A stretch of 64,000 nt of DNA, from positions 131,252 through 195,251 of the forward strand of contig JAXMAF010000012.1 in the NCBI GenBank assembly GCA_046350555.1, read 5' to 3'. The notes below the pieces were generated by a model. It was not told the origin of the DNA and made no database searches. It was given only the letters and a program-made list of their open reading frames with translations. Every line of letters begins with the position of its first letter. Position 1 is the stretch's first letter. A program made the position numbers and the translations under genes. Positions 1 to 10,780 of this stretch are shown here, in pieces. This DNA is from JAXMAF01 sp046350555. GTDB lineage: Bacteria > Planctomycetota > Phycisphaerae > Phycisphaerales > SM1A02.

Positions 1-32
1 GCGCACGATCTCGGCGATCGTCGCGTGTCGCG

Positions 33-3000
33 GTGCAATCGGTTTCAAGCGCAGGCACCGGGCGCTTCCGTCGACGCCCGTCCGTAGCGCCCGCGAGGAA
101 GCCGGGCGCGGCGGCGCCAGCCGCGCAGGCGACCCCGCCCGCGACGCCACCAGCGGCGCCCGCCGGAGCCGGCGCGCCGTCCGCGGCGGGTGCTCCGACG
201 ATCTCCGGCGGACCACCGGGCGATGCACCATCCGCGACCGCGCCTTCCGGTCCCACGCTCCCGAAGGAGGAGCTGGCCGAACTGAAGGCGACGTACCTCT
301 CGCTCTCGAAGGATGAGCGTCGCGAGATGAAGGCCGTCTACGCCGGCATGGGCGTCGATCTCGACGCGCTCTTCGGGAAGGGATTCGGCGAGGACGACGG
401 CGCCGCCGCGCCGGGGCCGAAGCCCTCGCCGCTCTTCGAGGTCGTCAAGACGCTCGACTTCGCGCGCACGCCGAAGGCGGTGCTCGCGGCGCGGTCGCAG
501 CTTGGCTTCGGCGTCACGCCGCGGCCCGATCCGCGCACGGCTCCACCGGCCGATCTGGCGAAGTGGCTCCACCTGCACGTGATGGCGGGCGAGTGGGACG
601 CCTTCGCCGAGTTCATGGCGGAACGTCCGCGCGCCGAGGCCGAGAGCATCTACGCGCACATCCTCCAGTCGATGAACAAGGGTGATCCGGGTCTCCTTCC
701 GGAGGAGGTGCTCGCCATCGCCGACGCGGCGCCGGGCGAGATGAAGGAGTGGCAGCTCCAGGCGCTTGCGAAGCTCCTCGAGTCGGCGGCGGCGAAGTGC
801 AGCACCGGTCCGTTGCTGGCGCAGATCAAGTCGGGCACGCGGCTCTTCGGCGGGCAGGATCCGGCGAAGCGCAAGCGGGCCGTCGACTTCCTCGCCGGGG
901 CGGGCCTCGTCGTCGAGGCGTACGAGTACCTGCCGTCGCTCGAGGAGGCCCGCGGCCGCGGCGACGCCGCGGTGCTCGTGAATCACGGGCGCTACAACGT
1001 CGAGCTCTCCACCACGCTGCGCGGACCGGAGGCGGATCGTCATCGCATGGCCGCATGGGGGCTCTTCTGCGAGGCGGCGCTGCTCGACGCCCCGTTCGCG
1101 GTGCGCCAGGATGCGATGCGCCGCGCGATCGACCTGCTTCCGCACGTTCCCCCGGCCCAGGCGACGGCGTGGTTCGCGAAGCTCTTCGCCAACGATGCCC
1201 TTGGACCGGCGGCGCTGGAGATCGTCGCGCTCCGGGCGATGACGATCCGCGACGCCAAGCTCGACGTGGCCCAGCGCGCCCAGACGATCCTCACGATGAA
1301 GGACGCCGTCGACACGCTCCTCTCGCAGCCCAACGTCGACGTGCGGACGCTGCGCGTGCCCCTGCGCATGCTCACCACCGCGCTCGTCGCCGAGGCCGAG
1401 GCGGCGGTCAAGGACAAGGGGCGGCAGCGCGTGATCGCCCGCGAGACCGAGCTCCTGCTGCGGGCGCTGCCCGGCGACCGCTGGCTCGACGCCATCGAGC
1501 CGAGCCTCGCGGCGCGGGCGAGCAAGGCCTCGATCGCGATCGCGACGATCGCCGACAAGACCGATCTGGCGCTCGAGATGCTCGTCAGCGGCGCGAAGCG
1601 CACGCCCGACCAGGCGACGGAGCTCGCGGACCAGTTCCTCCAGAGCTGGGAGAGCCGGCTCAACGTGACGCCCAACCGCGACGACGAGGATGGCATGTAC
1701 ATGTTCTTCGGCTACCGCGACCAGGGCTCCGTGGCGCCCGTCACGCGCGGCCGCCAGCGCCGCAACCTCGAACGGCTCAAGCGGCTCGTCGCCGTGCTTG
1801 AGCAGTTCGGCATCGAGGCGCGGCAGCTTCCGAGCGTCACCCAGGTCTTCAAGGCGTGCCATGCTAGGACGGAGGTCTTCGACCGCGGCGACATCGAGCG
1901 TGTCTTCGGACCGATCGAGCAGATGCCGGCGCCCGCCGCCGCGGCGCTCGCGGACGCCATGCGCGCGAGCCTCAGCGGCGAGTGGCGCGACCGCGAGGCG
2001 CAGCGCGCCGCGGGCATGAACCGCACCGTCTCCGAGATCGCCGGGCTCGTCGACAAGGGCTACGGCATCGCCATCGAGCTGGTCGATCGCGCGCTCGCGG
2101 CCGAGCCCGATTCGTGGCGCTTCGCGATCAACAAGGCGAGCCTCGCCTACGACCGCATGCAGTTCAAGCAGGCGAACCAGAAGCAGGAGTTCGCCAAGTA
2201 CGACGCGTACCGCCAGGACGCGTTCGAGGCGTTCGCCCGGGCCGCCGCCCAGTACGCGAAGGTCGTCGAGCGCGGCGAGGAGCGCGACGACGCCGGCGTG
2301 TACCAGCGCTGGTTCGCCGCGGCGATCACCTCCAGCGAGCTCAACTACCTCAACCGCGACGACATCCTCGCCGACACGGCGCGTCGCGACGATCAGATCG
2401 ACCGCATCCGCGCGGCCATCCTCGCCCTGCCCTCCGACGCCGCCGATCGCCACCTGAGCGACTTCGCGCGCGCCGTCGAGGCGCAGATCGGCGGCGCGCC
2501 GCCGGAGGTCAAGCCGCGGCTGGTGCGGCACGCGCTGCGCATCGTCGGCGACCATCCTTCGGGCGCCTCGTTGCGGGGCCTCAACGAGCTCTACCAGGAC
2601 CTGGTGAAGGACGAGATCAAGCTCCGGCTCACCATCGACGGACCCGACCGCGTCGGCGTGGGACGAACCTTCGGCGCCATGCTCTCGCTGCGCTTCACGA
2701 CGGCGGTCGACCGTGAGACCGGCGGCTTCGCGAAGTACCTCCAGAACGACGTGTACGGGCGCGTCGGCAACACGTGGCGGGCGATGAACTACCGCGACCA
2801 GTTGCGCAAGGCGATCGAGGAGGCGCTCCGCAAGGACTTCGACGTCGAGTCGATCGGCTTCTTCGAGGCGCTCAATCCGTCGCGGCCGGTCGTCGAGAAC
2901 GGCGACGACGGGTGGCAGGAGAAGCCGATGGCGTACCTGCTCCTCCGGCGCAAGGACCCGAGCGTCGATCGCATCCCGCAGATCGCGATGGACATGTACT

Positions 3001-3890
3001 TCAACGATCCGATGGGCGCGGTCACGCTCTCGCTGCCGTCGAACTCGCCGCCACTCGCGGTGGGCGCCGAGGCGGCGCCGCGGCCGGTCCGCGAGCTGGC
3101 GGTCAGCCAGATCGTCGACCTGCGCCGGCTCCAGGCGGGCGACAAGGATCGCGCCGTGACGATGGAGGTGCAGGCCAAGGGGCGCGGCGTGGTGCCGGAG
3201 CTGAGCGATCTCCTCGACGGGTTGGACGATGCGCTGCCCGGCTACGCGATCGCGCCCAACGGCATCGAGGCCAAGCCGGTCCTCGTGCATCAGAACGACG
3301 ACGCATCGTCGGCGCGGCGCTACTTCATGCCCGCCGGCGGCGAGCCGCCGAAGGGTGGCTATCCCGAGGCGGACGAGACGGGGATCTACCGGCTTCCGAT
3401 CGAGCGATCGTGGATGGTCACCTACCTGCCGACGGGTTCTTCCGTCGGGGCGAAGTTCACGCTTCCGGTGCTCAAGTCGGGCGTCGGAGGAGGTGGCGTC
3501 GTCGCGGACGGCGCCGCCGTCGCCTCGAGCGGGATGAACGCCGCCGGTTCGGCGGGTGGCGCCGGCAATGTCGGGAACGCTCCCGCCATGGCGGCCGGAA
3601 GCGAATCCAGGGACGCGACGGGCGCGGCTGGCGGAAGCCGCGCGAACAGCGCTCCGGTGATCTCCTCCCGAAGCTACGCCGACATGGACGTCGTGGCCGT
3701 GGCCGGGCCGACGATCCGATGCTCGACCTCGGCTCGCCCACGTGGGCGCGCGTCACCCGTCGGCGCGCGGTCTTCGCCGTCGTGGCCGTCGGCGCGTCTG
3801 GATCCTCGCTTCATCGTCGGCACTGGGCGGCGGCGATCGATCCATCGACGCTGCACCTGCCCGATCGCATCCGCCGCTGGGCGGCGGTGA
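33..3890 (+). CDS. very large planctomycete protein of unknown function
   Basis: I do not recognise a named family. The reading frame is open to base 1, so the GTG at 33 may be internal and the true start may lie outside the window. The N-terminal ~85 residues are rich in Ala, Pro and Gly (linker-like). Residues ~90-1150 look folded, mostly helical, with no obvious transmembrane segment and no catalytic motif I can name. The last part before ~1220 is a Gly/Ala/Ser linker. After about base 3705 the composition turns Arg/Ser-rich and looks out of frame. The +2 frame continues plausibly to a TAG at 4055-4057, so a one-base indel near 3705 may have displaced the real C-terminus. Coding from 250 to 3650 is confident; both ends are uncertain. 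Confidence 0.7.
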   Translation: MQSVSSAGTGRFRRRPSVAPARKPGAAAPAAQATPPATPPAAPAGAGAPSAAGAPTISGGPPGDAPSATAPSGPTLPKEELAELKATYLSLSKDERREMKAVYAGMGVDLDALFGKGFGEDDGAAAPGPKPSPLFEVVKTLDFARTPKAVLAARSQLGFGVTPRPDPRTAPPADLAKWLHLHVMAGEWDAFAEFMAERPRAEAESIYAHILQSMNKGDPGLLPEEVLAIADAAPGEMKEWQLQALAKLLESAAAKCSTGPLLAQIKSGTRLFGGQDPAKRKRAVDFLAGAGLVVEAYEYLPSLEEARGRGDAAVLVNHGRYNVELSTTLRGPEADRHRMAAWGLFCEAALLDAPFAVRQDAMRRAIDLLPHVPPAQATAWFAKLFANDALGPAALEIVALRAMTIRDAKLDVAQRAQTILTMKDAVDTLLSQPNVDVRTLRVPLRMLTTALVAEAEAAVKDKGRQRVIARETELLLRALPGDRWLDAIEPSLAARASKASIAIATIADKTDLALEMLVSGAKRTPDQATELADQFLQSWESRLNVTPNRDDEDGMYMFFGYRDQGSVAPVTRGRQRRNLERLKRLVAVLEQFGIEARQLPSVTQVFKACHARTEVFDRGDIERVFGPIEQMPAPAAAALADAMRASLSGEWRDREAQRAAGMNRTVSEIAGLVDKGYGIAIELVDRALAAEPDSWRFAINKASLAYDRMQFKQANQKQEFAKYDAYRQDAFEAFARAAAQYAKVVERGEERDDAGVYQRWFAAAITSSELNYLNRDDILADTARRDDQIDRIRAAILALPSDAADRHLSDFARAVEAQIGGAPPEVKPRLVRHALRIVGDHPSGASLRGLNELYQDLVKDEIKLRLTIDGPDRVGVGRTFGAMLSLRFTTAVDRETGGFAKYLQNDVYGRVGNTWRAMNYRDQLRKAIEEALRKDFDVESIGFFEALNPSRPVVENGDDGWQEKPMAYLLLRRKDPSVDRIPQIAMDMYFNDPMGAVTLSLPSNSPPLAVGAEAAPRPVRELAVSQIVDLRRLQAGDKDRAVTMEVQAKGRGVVPELSDLLDGLDDALPGYAIAPNGIEAKPVLVHQNDDASSARRYFMPAGGEPPKGGYPEADETGIYRLPIERSWMVTYLPTGSSVGAKFTLPVLKSGVGGGGVVADGAAVASSGMNAAGSAGGAGNVGNAPAMAAGSESRDATGAAGGSRANSAPVISSRSYADMDVVAVAGPTIRCSTSARPRGRASPVGARSSPSWPSARLDPRFIVGTGRRRSIHRRCTCPIASAAGRR

Positions 3891-4242
3891 CGACGCTGCG
3901 CCGCTTCCAGACCGGGCACGCCGCGTCGGCGACCGAGCCGCCGCGCCGGGCTCGCCACGGAGATCGCCATGCCGAACGGGCGTACTTCGGTCCCGACGGT
4001 GCGGCCAGAACGGAGACCAGCGTGCCGCGGCGATGGTCGTCGCGCGTCGTGAAGTAGGAAGGACGCCCGGGGAGACTCGCCGACCCCTGCCACGCAGCGC
4101 GCGATGCGGCATGGTCGTGTCAGAAGCGCGCCGACGGTGATAGATGGATGTGGCCGGCACGGCGATGTTCGACCGAGATCGCGACAAGGCCCACCGTTCA
4201 TCGCCGCTGCGGCGCCTGTCGTGCGCCGGGGAGAGGTCTGTC

Positions 4243-5715
4243 ATGCGTCTCGAAGTCCGCCATGCCACGGTCGCCGCTGCCGCCATGTCGTGCGCAGCGT
4301 TCATCGTCGCCCCGCTCTCCGCCGGCCTCGTCAAGATCAAGGGCAAGACCGAGTACATCGCCATCACCGAGGAGAACAAGCCGGCGAACCTGCCGGCGAA
4401 GGGTCGGAACGTGACGGCGATCAAGAGCAACGACCCGGTCGACATCTTCGGGCCGGCCACGAGCGACGACAACGGCGCGTACGAGCTCTCGTTCAACGCG
4501 GCGAACGCCGCATACGACCTGCTCGTCTTCTCCTCGCTTCCGAAGGAGACGACGCTCAACCTCACCGCCGCCGAATGCAACAACGGCGTCGTGAAGGAGG
4601 TCAACTTCGCCGGGAAGCGCTGTCCGTGCGCCGCCGTGGGCAGCGGAACGAAGCTCATCTCGACCTTCAAGGACGGGAAGAACGACAACCAGTTCCGCGT
4701 GGAGTGCACGAACAGCAACCAGTACGGCGACTTCGCGTTCACGTTCAAGAAGAACGGCGCCGCCAAGTCGCAGGCGGTCGGCAAGTGCATCTTCATCGGC
4801 GGCCAGAACGTCGAGAGCAAGCTGAACAAGGACGACATGCCCGTGGACAAGGAGATCGTCGTCTTCCGGCAGCAGTGCACCGATCCCAAGCCGATGCCGA
4901 CATGGAAGCACGTGCACCAGGTCTACAACATCTTCGACATCGACAAGGGCGAGCTGAAGATCATCCGGCGCACGCGCGACGGGAACTCCCACAAGGACTG
5001 GGGCGGCGCGAAGACCATCACGAAGGCGAAGTACACCGAGCTCGCCGAGGGCGCCGACACGCTCAACAAGACGCTCTCGCTCATCTCGGAGCTCGCCTTC
5101 AGCGGCGACGAGCTCAACCAGCAGGGCGGGATCTCGGAGGAGAGCGCGCCCGACGGGATGGTCGTCTCCGGCCACGGCCTGAGGCGCGTCGGGTGCGAGC
5201 CGACCATTCGCTGGGAGGTGCTCGAGTCCTCGCCGTTGCTCGTTCCCGGCGACATGATCGTCCTCTCGGATCTCCAGCCGAGCGACATCGTCGCGCTCGA
5301 CGATCGCTTCGAGGCGACCTTCGGCTCGGAGGGGCTCGTGCTGACGGCGATCGACTCGGTCGCTCCCGCCGATGGCGATGCGCTCCTGACCTTCTCCGCC
5401 TCGGTCACCGCGCCGGCGTGGCAGACCAGCTACGTGATCGTCTCGCCGGGCGCGACCGACTTCTGGAAGAAGGTCTTCGACAACGAGGGGATGCCCGACG
5501 GCGATCCGCCGGCCGATGCGTCGGCGGCCGGACTGCTCAACCTCTCCGGACTCGGCCTGACCGGCGACATGAACTGCGACGGCCACGTCGACGGCATCGA
5601 CATCGGACTCATGCTCGGCGAGTGGGGCGCAAGCGGAACGCGCGGCGACTTCGATGGCGACGGCACGGTCGGCCCTGGCGATCTCGGCCTGTTGCTGGGC
5701 AACTGGCAGCCGTGA
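4243..5715 (+). CDS. secreted protein with C-terminal dockerin-like dyad
   Basis: The ATG at 4243 follows a GGGGAGAG ribosome binding site and opens a classical signal peptide (hydrophobic run around residues 8-28, then SAGL), so I prefer it to the in-frame ATG at 4144. The mature body (~440 residues) has no domain I can name; it has a few Cys and beta-rich segments resembling extracellular proteins. The last ~55 residues hold two Ca-binding loops, GDMNCDGHVDGIDIGLMLG and GDFDGDGTVGPGDLGLLLGN, the paired dockerin-like (EF-hand) motif planctomycetes place at the end of exported proteins. It is probably exported, with the tail for surface or matrix attachment (inference). Monocistronic. Confidence 0.8.
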   Translation: MRLEVRHATVAAAAMSCAAFIVAPLSAGLVKIKGKTEYIAITEENKPANLPAKGRNVTAIKSNDPVDIFGPATSDDNGAYELSFNAANAAYDLLVFSSLPKETTLNLTAAECNNGVVKEVNFAGKRCPCAAVGSGTKLISTFKDGKNDNQFRVECTNSNQYGDFAFTFKKNGAAKSQAVGKCIFIGGQNVESKLNKDDMPVDKEIVVFRQQCTDPKPMPTWKHVHQVYNIFDIDKGELKIIRRTRDGNSHKDWGGAKTITKAKYTELAEGADTLNKTLSLISELAFSGDELNQQGGISEESAPDGMVVSGHGLRRVGCEPTIRWEVLESSPLLVPGDMIVLSDLQPSDIVALDDRFEATFGSEGLVLTAIDSVAPADGDALLTFSASVTAPAWQTSYVIVSPGATDFWKKVFDNEGMPDGDPPADASAAGLLNLSGLGLTGDMNCDGHVDGIDIGLMLGEWGASGTRGDFDGDGTVGPGDLGLLLGNWQP

Positions 5716-6051
5716 TCGGATCGCCCTCGTGCGGACCGGCGCGGTGACGACCGTGGACCACCGCGCGCGAGCAGCCCGTGGCGAAAGTGCTTCGACGGCG
5801 AGGGCGAGCAGGATTTCGCAGATCCATGATCAAGTTGGGAGCCGCCGCGCAGCCGTATTCCACGGAATCTACGGCAAGCGGCGGCGACGCGGAATCGCGG
5901 AATCCTGCTCGTCCGCAGCCCGAAAAGCTTTCGCCACGGGCCTGCAAGGCCGGAAGGCGGCAGGATGAAGGGATCTCCTTCGTTCCGCCGCCTCTTCCTG
6001 CTCGCGGCCGGGTTCATGCGTCACGTCTGGTCGCGCCCCGCGTCGCGGGCG
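5716..6051. other. intergenic stretch without a convincing gene
   Basis: Between the dockerin protein and the repeat copy near the PAP2 remnant I see no reading frame with a natural start, ribosome site or recognisable protein. Short open frames here are Arg/Ser-rich and look random. The convergent arrangement means both flanking genes end here, but I find no strong hairpin. Confidence 0.5.
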
Positions 6052-6153
6052 TCATACGCGTCCCAGTTGATTCTCGTGCCCGCAACCCAACTTCACCGTG
6101 AGACGCCGCGGTGGGCGAGGTCGAACGCATGGGGTCGACTGGACTCCGTGTCA
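6052..6153 (-). repeat. dispersed ~108-bp TIR element, copy A
   Basis: Read on the minus strand it starts TGACACGGAGTCCAGTCGAC and ends with TCAACTGGGACGCGTATGA. The two ends are imperfect inverted repeats of each other. The interior matches copies B-F, including ATGCGTTCGACC and GGCGTCTCACGG. It lies at the 3' end of the minus-strand PAP2 gene. A TGA at 6153-6151 coincides with the element terminus and would stop one PAP2 reading frame, as at copies C, E and F. Divergence from the other copies is about 15%. Confidence 0.8.
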
Positions 6154-6784
6154 GTCCGCACGCGCGCGATCCACAGGCCCGAGCAGAAACCGACGGACGA
6201 ACCTCCGAGGATGTCGCCGACGAAGTGGTAGTCCTTCCCGACGAGCGCGACGGCGATGGTCGCGCAGCGAGCAGGGGACGCAGGCGGGGACGCGATCAGA
6301 GGACGGAGAAGAAGCCGACCGTGATCGCCATGTGGCCGATGGGAAGCAGCCGAACTCCTCTCCGCCGTGGAACCAGTTGAATCCGTAGACGCCGTTGGCG
6401 ACAGGCGAGGGATTGTCGTCGATCCACGTCTTCGGCCATGCCCGACCGAAGACGAACTTGAGCGACTCGGCGCTGGTCGGCGACGAGCAGGAAATCCAGG
6501 CACGCCCCGGCGATGGTCCGTTCCCAGCGCGAGGCGGCCGGGCGCGCCGCGCAACGTGCCACACGAGCACGGCGGCGAGGATCGCCGGCGTCCACGCCCG
6601 AAGGATCGGCGGCGTCGTCGTGATCGCCTTCAGCGCACGCGTGGCGATCGATCGGATGCCGGGCGACGAAGTTCGCGACGGGTTCATCGACGAGAAGGAA
6701 GCAGACGACCACGCCCACCGCGGTCGCCGCCAGGGCGACGAGCGTTGTCCGCATGGGACGGGCGAACGGGGACGCGATTCGCAT
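6151..6784 (-). pseudogene. PAP2-family phosphatase, multiply frameshifted
   Basis: Membrane phosphatase of the PAP2 superfamily (phosphatidic acid or undecaprenyl-pyrophosphate type). Its pieces lie in three minus-strand frames. The N-terminus MRIASPFARPM and a first membrane helix (LVALAATAVGVVVCFLLV) start at the ATG at 6784. Then come FGRAWP (the first signature KX6RP region) and GCFPS, then GHMAITVGF (together the PSGH signature). Finally GKDYHFVGDILGG gives the SRX5HX3D-like third signature, with His and Asp present. All three catalytic signatures survive, but at least four indels separate them. It is therefore either a decaying gene or a stretch of poor sequence. The 3' end abuts repeat copy A. 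Confidence 0.7.
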
Positions 6785-6987
6785 GGTGGTGTCGGCGGCG
6801 CTCGAGGGTCGTCGCGTACGAGACGTTAACACATGCGGAGGATGACGATGCATCGGCGCGGGTGCCGTGGCGACGCGAGGCTGATGGTTGTGCACCGCCC
6901 AACCGAATCTGAACCCGCGGATTTCGCGCTGCGCGGGGCGTGGTATGGTCCGCGGCTCCACGGGTCCATTCCCGGAGAAACGATTCA

Positions 6988-9900
6988 ATGTTGCTGCGCG
7001 CACTTCGCCTTCGTCGCCACCGGCGCCCAATCGTCGCGCCCTCGCCATTGCCGTCGGAGGAATCGCGGGCGCGCGATGGCGGTCGAGTCGGCCCGCGGCG
7101 ACGCGCGTACCAGACGCTGCCCTTTTCGCAGAACTGGTCAACGCCGCGTTGATCACGGCAAACAACGACTGGTCGGGCGTGCCCGGCATCATCGGCTTCC
7201 TCGGCGACGACGGAACGACGATGGCGACCGAGATCGATCCGCAGACCCTGCTCTCGGCGACAGTCGGGTTCACGATGAATGTCAGCAGCGCGACCAGACG
7301 AATCCAAACACCAACACGACAGGCGGCGTCGCCGAGTTCGCCATCGCGGATCCAGTCGTCGCGGCTCCAGGGCAGCGGCACCGCCGACTTTCCGTTCCTG
7401 CTGCTGCACCTGAACACCAGCGGCCAGACGAACATCGAGGTCAGCTACAAGCTCCGCGACATCGACGGCAGCACCGACAACGCGATCCAGCCGGTCGCCT
7501 TGCAGTATCGGACCAACCCGTTGGATCCCTTCACCAACGTTCCGGCGGGCTTCGTCGCCGACGCCAGCTCGGGACCGAGCACGGCGACGCTGGTGACCAA
7601 CGTCAGCGTGACGCTTCCTGCGGCGTGCGAGAACCAGTCGCGACTCCAGCTTCGCATCCTCCTCGAATGCGGCGGGCAGCGACGAGTGGATCGGCGTCGA
7701 CGACATCTCCGTCACCGGCACCGGCGTCAGCTTCTCCTGCACGCGCAATCCGGTCTCGACATCCGCGCCGGTGAGCACCAGCGTCGGGCTCGCCTACACG
7801 CTGACGCAGAATCCCGGCAACACGCCCATCGCAGGAACGAACGTCACGCTGCTGGTCCTGAGCGGACCCGATGCGGGGACGGCGTCGACCGTCGCGACCG
7901 ATGGCAACGGCGTTGCTCGTTCATGCTCGCCAACGGCGGCGTGGCCGGCACCGACAACGTGCAGTTCACCGCCGCGACGACGCCGTCGGTCACCATCTGC
8001 TCGAGCAGTGTCGCATGGACCGCCGTCGCCACGAGCGTGCCGATCGTGATCAACGAGGTCGACTGCGACACGCACAGAGACGACACCGCTGAGTTCATCG
8101 AGGCTCTACGACGGCGGCGTCGGCAACACGCCGCTGGACGCCCTGACGATCGTCCTCTGGAACGGATCGAACGATCTCAGCTATGCCGCATTCGATCTCG
8201 ATGGGAAGTCGACCAACGCGCAGGGCTATTTCGTTCTCGGCGATGCCTCGGTGATCGCCTCGATTCCCGCGGCCAACTCGATGTTGATGGCCAACGACCT
8301 GCTCCAGAACGGCGAGGACGCGGTGGGGCTCTACAACGGCGACGCGACGAGCTTCCCCAATGGAACGGCGGTCACGACCGCGGGTCTGCGCGACGCGGCG
8401 TCGTCTACGACACCGACGACGCCGACGATCGGGGACTCGCGGTGCTGCTCAACGCCGGCCAGCCGCAGGTGAACGAAGCGGGCGGGCTCGTCGCAGAATC
8501 AGTCCAACCAGCGTTGTCCAAACGGCAGTGGCGGGCTGCGAAACACCGTCTCGTTCGCGCCCCAGCGCGCCCGACACCGCTGGCCCCGAACACCTACACC
8601 AACACCGTCGCCGCCGTTGGCGCCGCGCGTCGACGATCTGCTCCGGCAGCCCGACGACGCTGTCGGGCACCGTGGGCAGCGACGAGACGATCGTCTGGTA
8701 CGAAGGTTCGTGGCGGAACGATCGTCGGAACGAGGCGTCGCTCGGTGAGCCCCACGAGCGACACCGTATTTCGCCGCGGCGAAGAACGTCTCATCCGGTT
8801 GCGTCAGCGGCGTGTGCGGCAGCGTCGTCGTGACGGTGACGCCGCAACTCACGTGGTATCTCGATCAGGATGGAGATGGCTTCGGCGATCCAGGATCGAG
8901 CACGGCGTCCTGCACCCAGCCAAGCGGTTATGTGGGGAACAGCGGCGACGGATGCCCGCTCGATCCGGCGAAGTCCTCACCCGGAACGTGCGGCTGCGGC
9001 GTTCCCGACACCGACGGCGACCGTGACGGCACGCCAGTTGCAACGACGGTTGTCCGAGCGATCCCAACAAGATCACTTGCCAGGCACCTGCGGCGTGGCG
9101 TTCCCGACACCGACAGCGATCGTGACGGGACGCCCGATTGCAACGACGGCTGCCCGACGATCGAACAAGATCGCGCGGGCACCTGTGGTTGTGGCGTCCC
9201 CGACACCGACAGCGACCGCGATGGCACACCCGACTGCAACGATGGTTGCCCGGGCGATCCGAACAAGATCGCGCCGGGCACCTGCGGCTGTGGCGTTCCG
9301 ATACCGACGGCGATCGCGACGGCACGCCCGATTGCAACGACGGCTGCCCGAGCGATCCGAACAAGATCGCACGAGGCACCTGTGGCATGGCGTTCCCGAT
9401 ACCGACAGCGATCGCGACGGCACGCCCGATTGCAACGACGGCTGCCCGAGCGATCCGAACAAGATCGCACCAGGCACCTGTGGCTGTGGCGTTCCCGATA
9501 CCGACAGCGATCGCGACGGCACGCCCGATTGCAACGACGGCTGCCGAGCGATCCGAACAAGATCGCCCCGGCACCTGTGGCTGCGGCGTTCCCGACACCG
9601 ACAGCGACCGCGACGGCACACCCGATTGCAACGACGGTTGTCCGAACGATCCAAACAAGATCGCGCCGGGCACCTGCGGCTGCGGAGTTCCCGACACCGA
9701 CAGCGTCGCGATGGCACGCCGGACTGCATTGACGGATGCCCGCGTGATCCGAACAAGGTCGAACCCGGCACCTGCGTTGTGGAACTCCCGACACCGACAC
9801 TGACGGCGACGGCACACCCGATTGCAACGACGGTTGCCCGAGCGATCCGAACAAGGTCGCGCCCGGGCACCTGTGGCTGTGGCGTTCCCGACACCGACAG

Positions 9901-10695
9901 CGATCGTGACGGCACGCCGGACTGCGTTGACGGATGCCCGCGTGATCCGAACAAGGTCGAGCCGGGCACCTGTGGTTGTGGCGTTCCCGACACCGACAGC
10001 GATCGTGACGGCACGCCGGACTGCGTTGACGGATGCCCGCGTGATCCGAACAAGGTCGAGCCGGGCACCTGTGGTTGTGGTGTTCCCGACACCGACAGCG
10101 ATCGCGACGGCACGCCCGACTGCAACGACGGTTGTCCGAACGATCCCAACAAGATCGCGCCGGGCACCTGCGGCTGTGGTGTTCCCGACACGGACAGCGA
10201 TCGCGACGGCACGCCGGACTGCATTGACGGATGCCCGCGTGATCCGAACAAGGTCGAGCCCGGCACCTGTGGTTGCGGCGTTCCCGACACCGACAGCGAC
10301 CGTGACGGCACGCCGGCTGCAACGATGGTTGTCCGAGCGATCAAACAAGATCGCACCGGGCACCTGGGCTGTGGTGTTCCCGACACGGACAGCGACGGTG
10401 ACGGCACGCCGGACTGCGTTGACGGATGCCCGCGTGATCGAACAAGGTCGAGCCAGGCACCTGTGGCTGTGGTGTTCCCGACACCGACGGCGATCGCGAC
10501 GGCACGCCCGACTGCAACGATGGTTGTCCGAACGATCCAAACAAGATCGCGGCGGGCACCTGTGGCTGTGGTGTTCCCGACACGGACAGCGACGGTGACG
10601 GCACGCCGGACTGCATTGACGGATGCCCACGTGATCGAACAAGGTCGAGCCGGGCACCTGCGGTTGCGGCGTTCCCGACACCGACAGCGATCGCG
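6988..10695 (+). pseudogene. giant secreted protein, lamin-tail and TSP3 repeats (5' part)
   Basis: The ATG at 6988 has a GGAG site ten bases upstream. A frame break separates the charged n-region (MLLRALRLRRHRR) from the hydrophobic ALAIAVGGIAG, which together form a signal peptide. Next comes a beta-rich segment (LPFSQNW, DWSGVPGIIGFLGDDG) typical of planctomycete extracellular proteins. A lamin-tail domain follows (IVINEVDCDT, DTAEFIE, ALTIVLWNGSND, GYFVLGD), at about 8040-8480. From ~8840 the protein enters DQDGDGFGDP and then Ca-binding thrombospondin type 3-like units. The frame changes at least eight times before 8810 and almost once per unit after 9040. It continues into the intact frame 10696-12096, so the ancestral protein was about 1,700 residues. 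Surface or matrix role inferred. Confidence 0.75.
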
Positions 10696-10780
10696 ATGGC
10701 ACGCCCGATTGCAACGACGGCTGCCCGAACGATCCGTCGAAGACCTCGCACGGCACCTGCGGTTGCGGAACCCCCGACAC
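8986..10780 (+). repeat. 99-bp tandem array encoding 33-residue TSP3-like units
   Basis: About eighteen head-to-tail copies of a 99-bp unit. The conceptual protein unit runs GTCGCGVPDTDSDRDGTP then DCNDGCPNDPNKIAP, with alternates CVDGCPRDPNKVEP and CIDGCPRDPNKVEP. The Asp-rich D-x-D-x-D-G segments are calcium-binding thrombospondin type 3 signatures and the Cys are regularly spaced. Many units differ by a single missing base, for example GATCGAAC for GATCCGAAC near 10437, 10634 and 10832. These losses break the frame. Confidence 0.9.

Noticed and set aside
45..3290. 1081-codon minus-strand open frame opposite the first gene
   Set aside because: Composition is Arg/Leu/Asp/His-rich with no domain pattern; it is the antisense shadow usual in very high G+C DNA.
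5778..6101. Possible small protein starting MAKVLRRRGRAG
   Set aside because: No ribosome site, ends inside repeat copy A, and Arg/Pro/Ser composition looks like non-coding high G+C DNA.
8986..10780. Regular repeats as a possible CRISPR array
   Set aside because: Units are contiguous with no unique spacers and encode a Cys/Asp-rich protein repeat.
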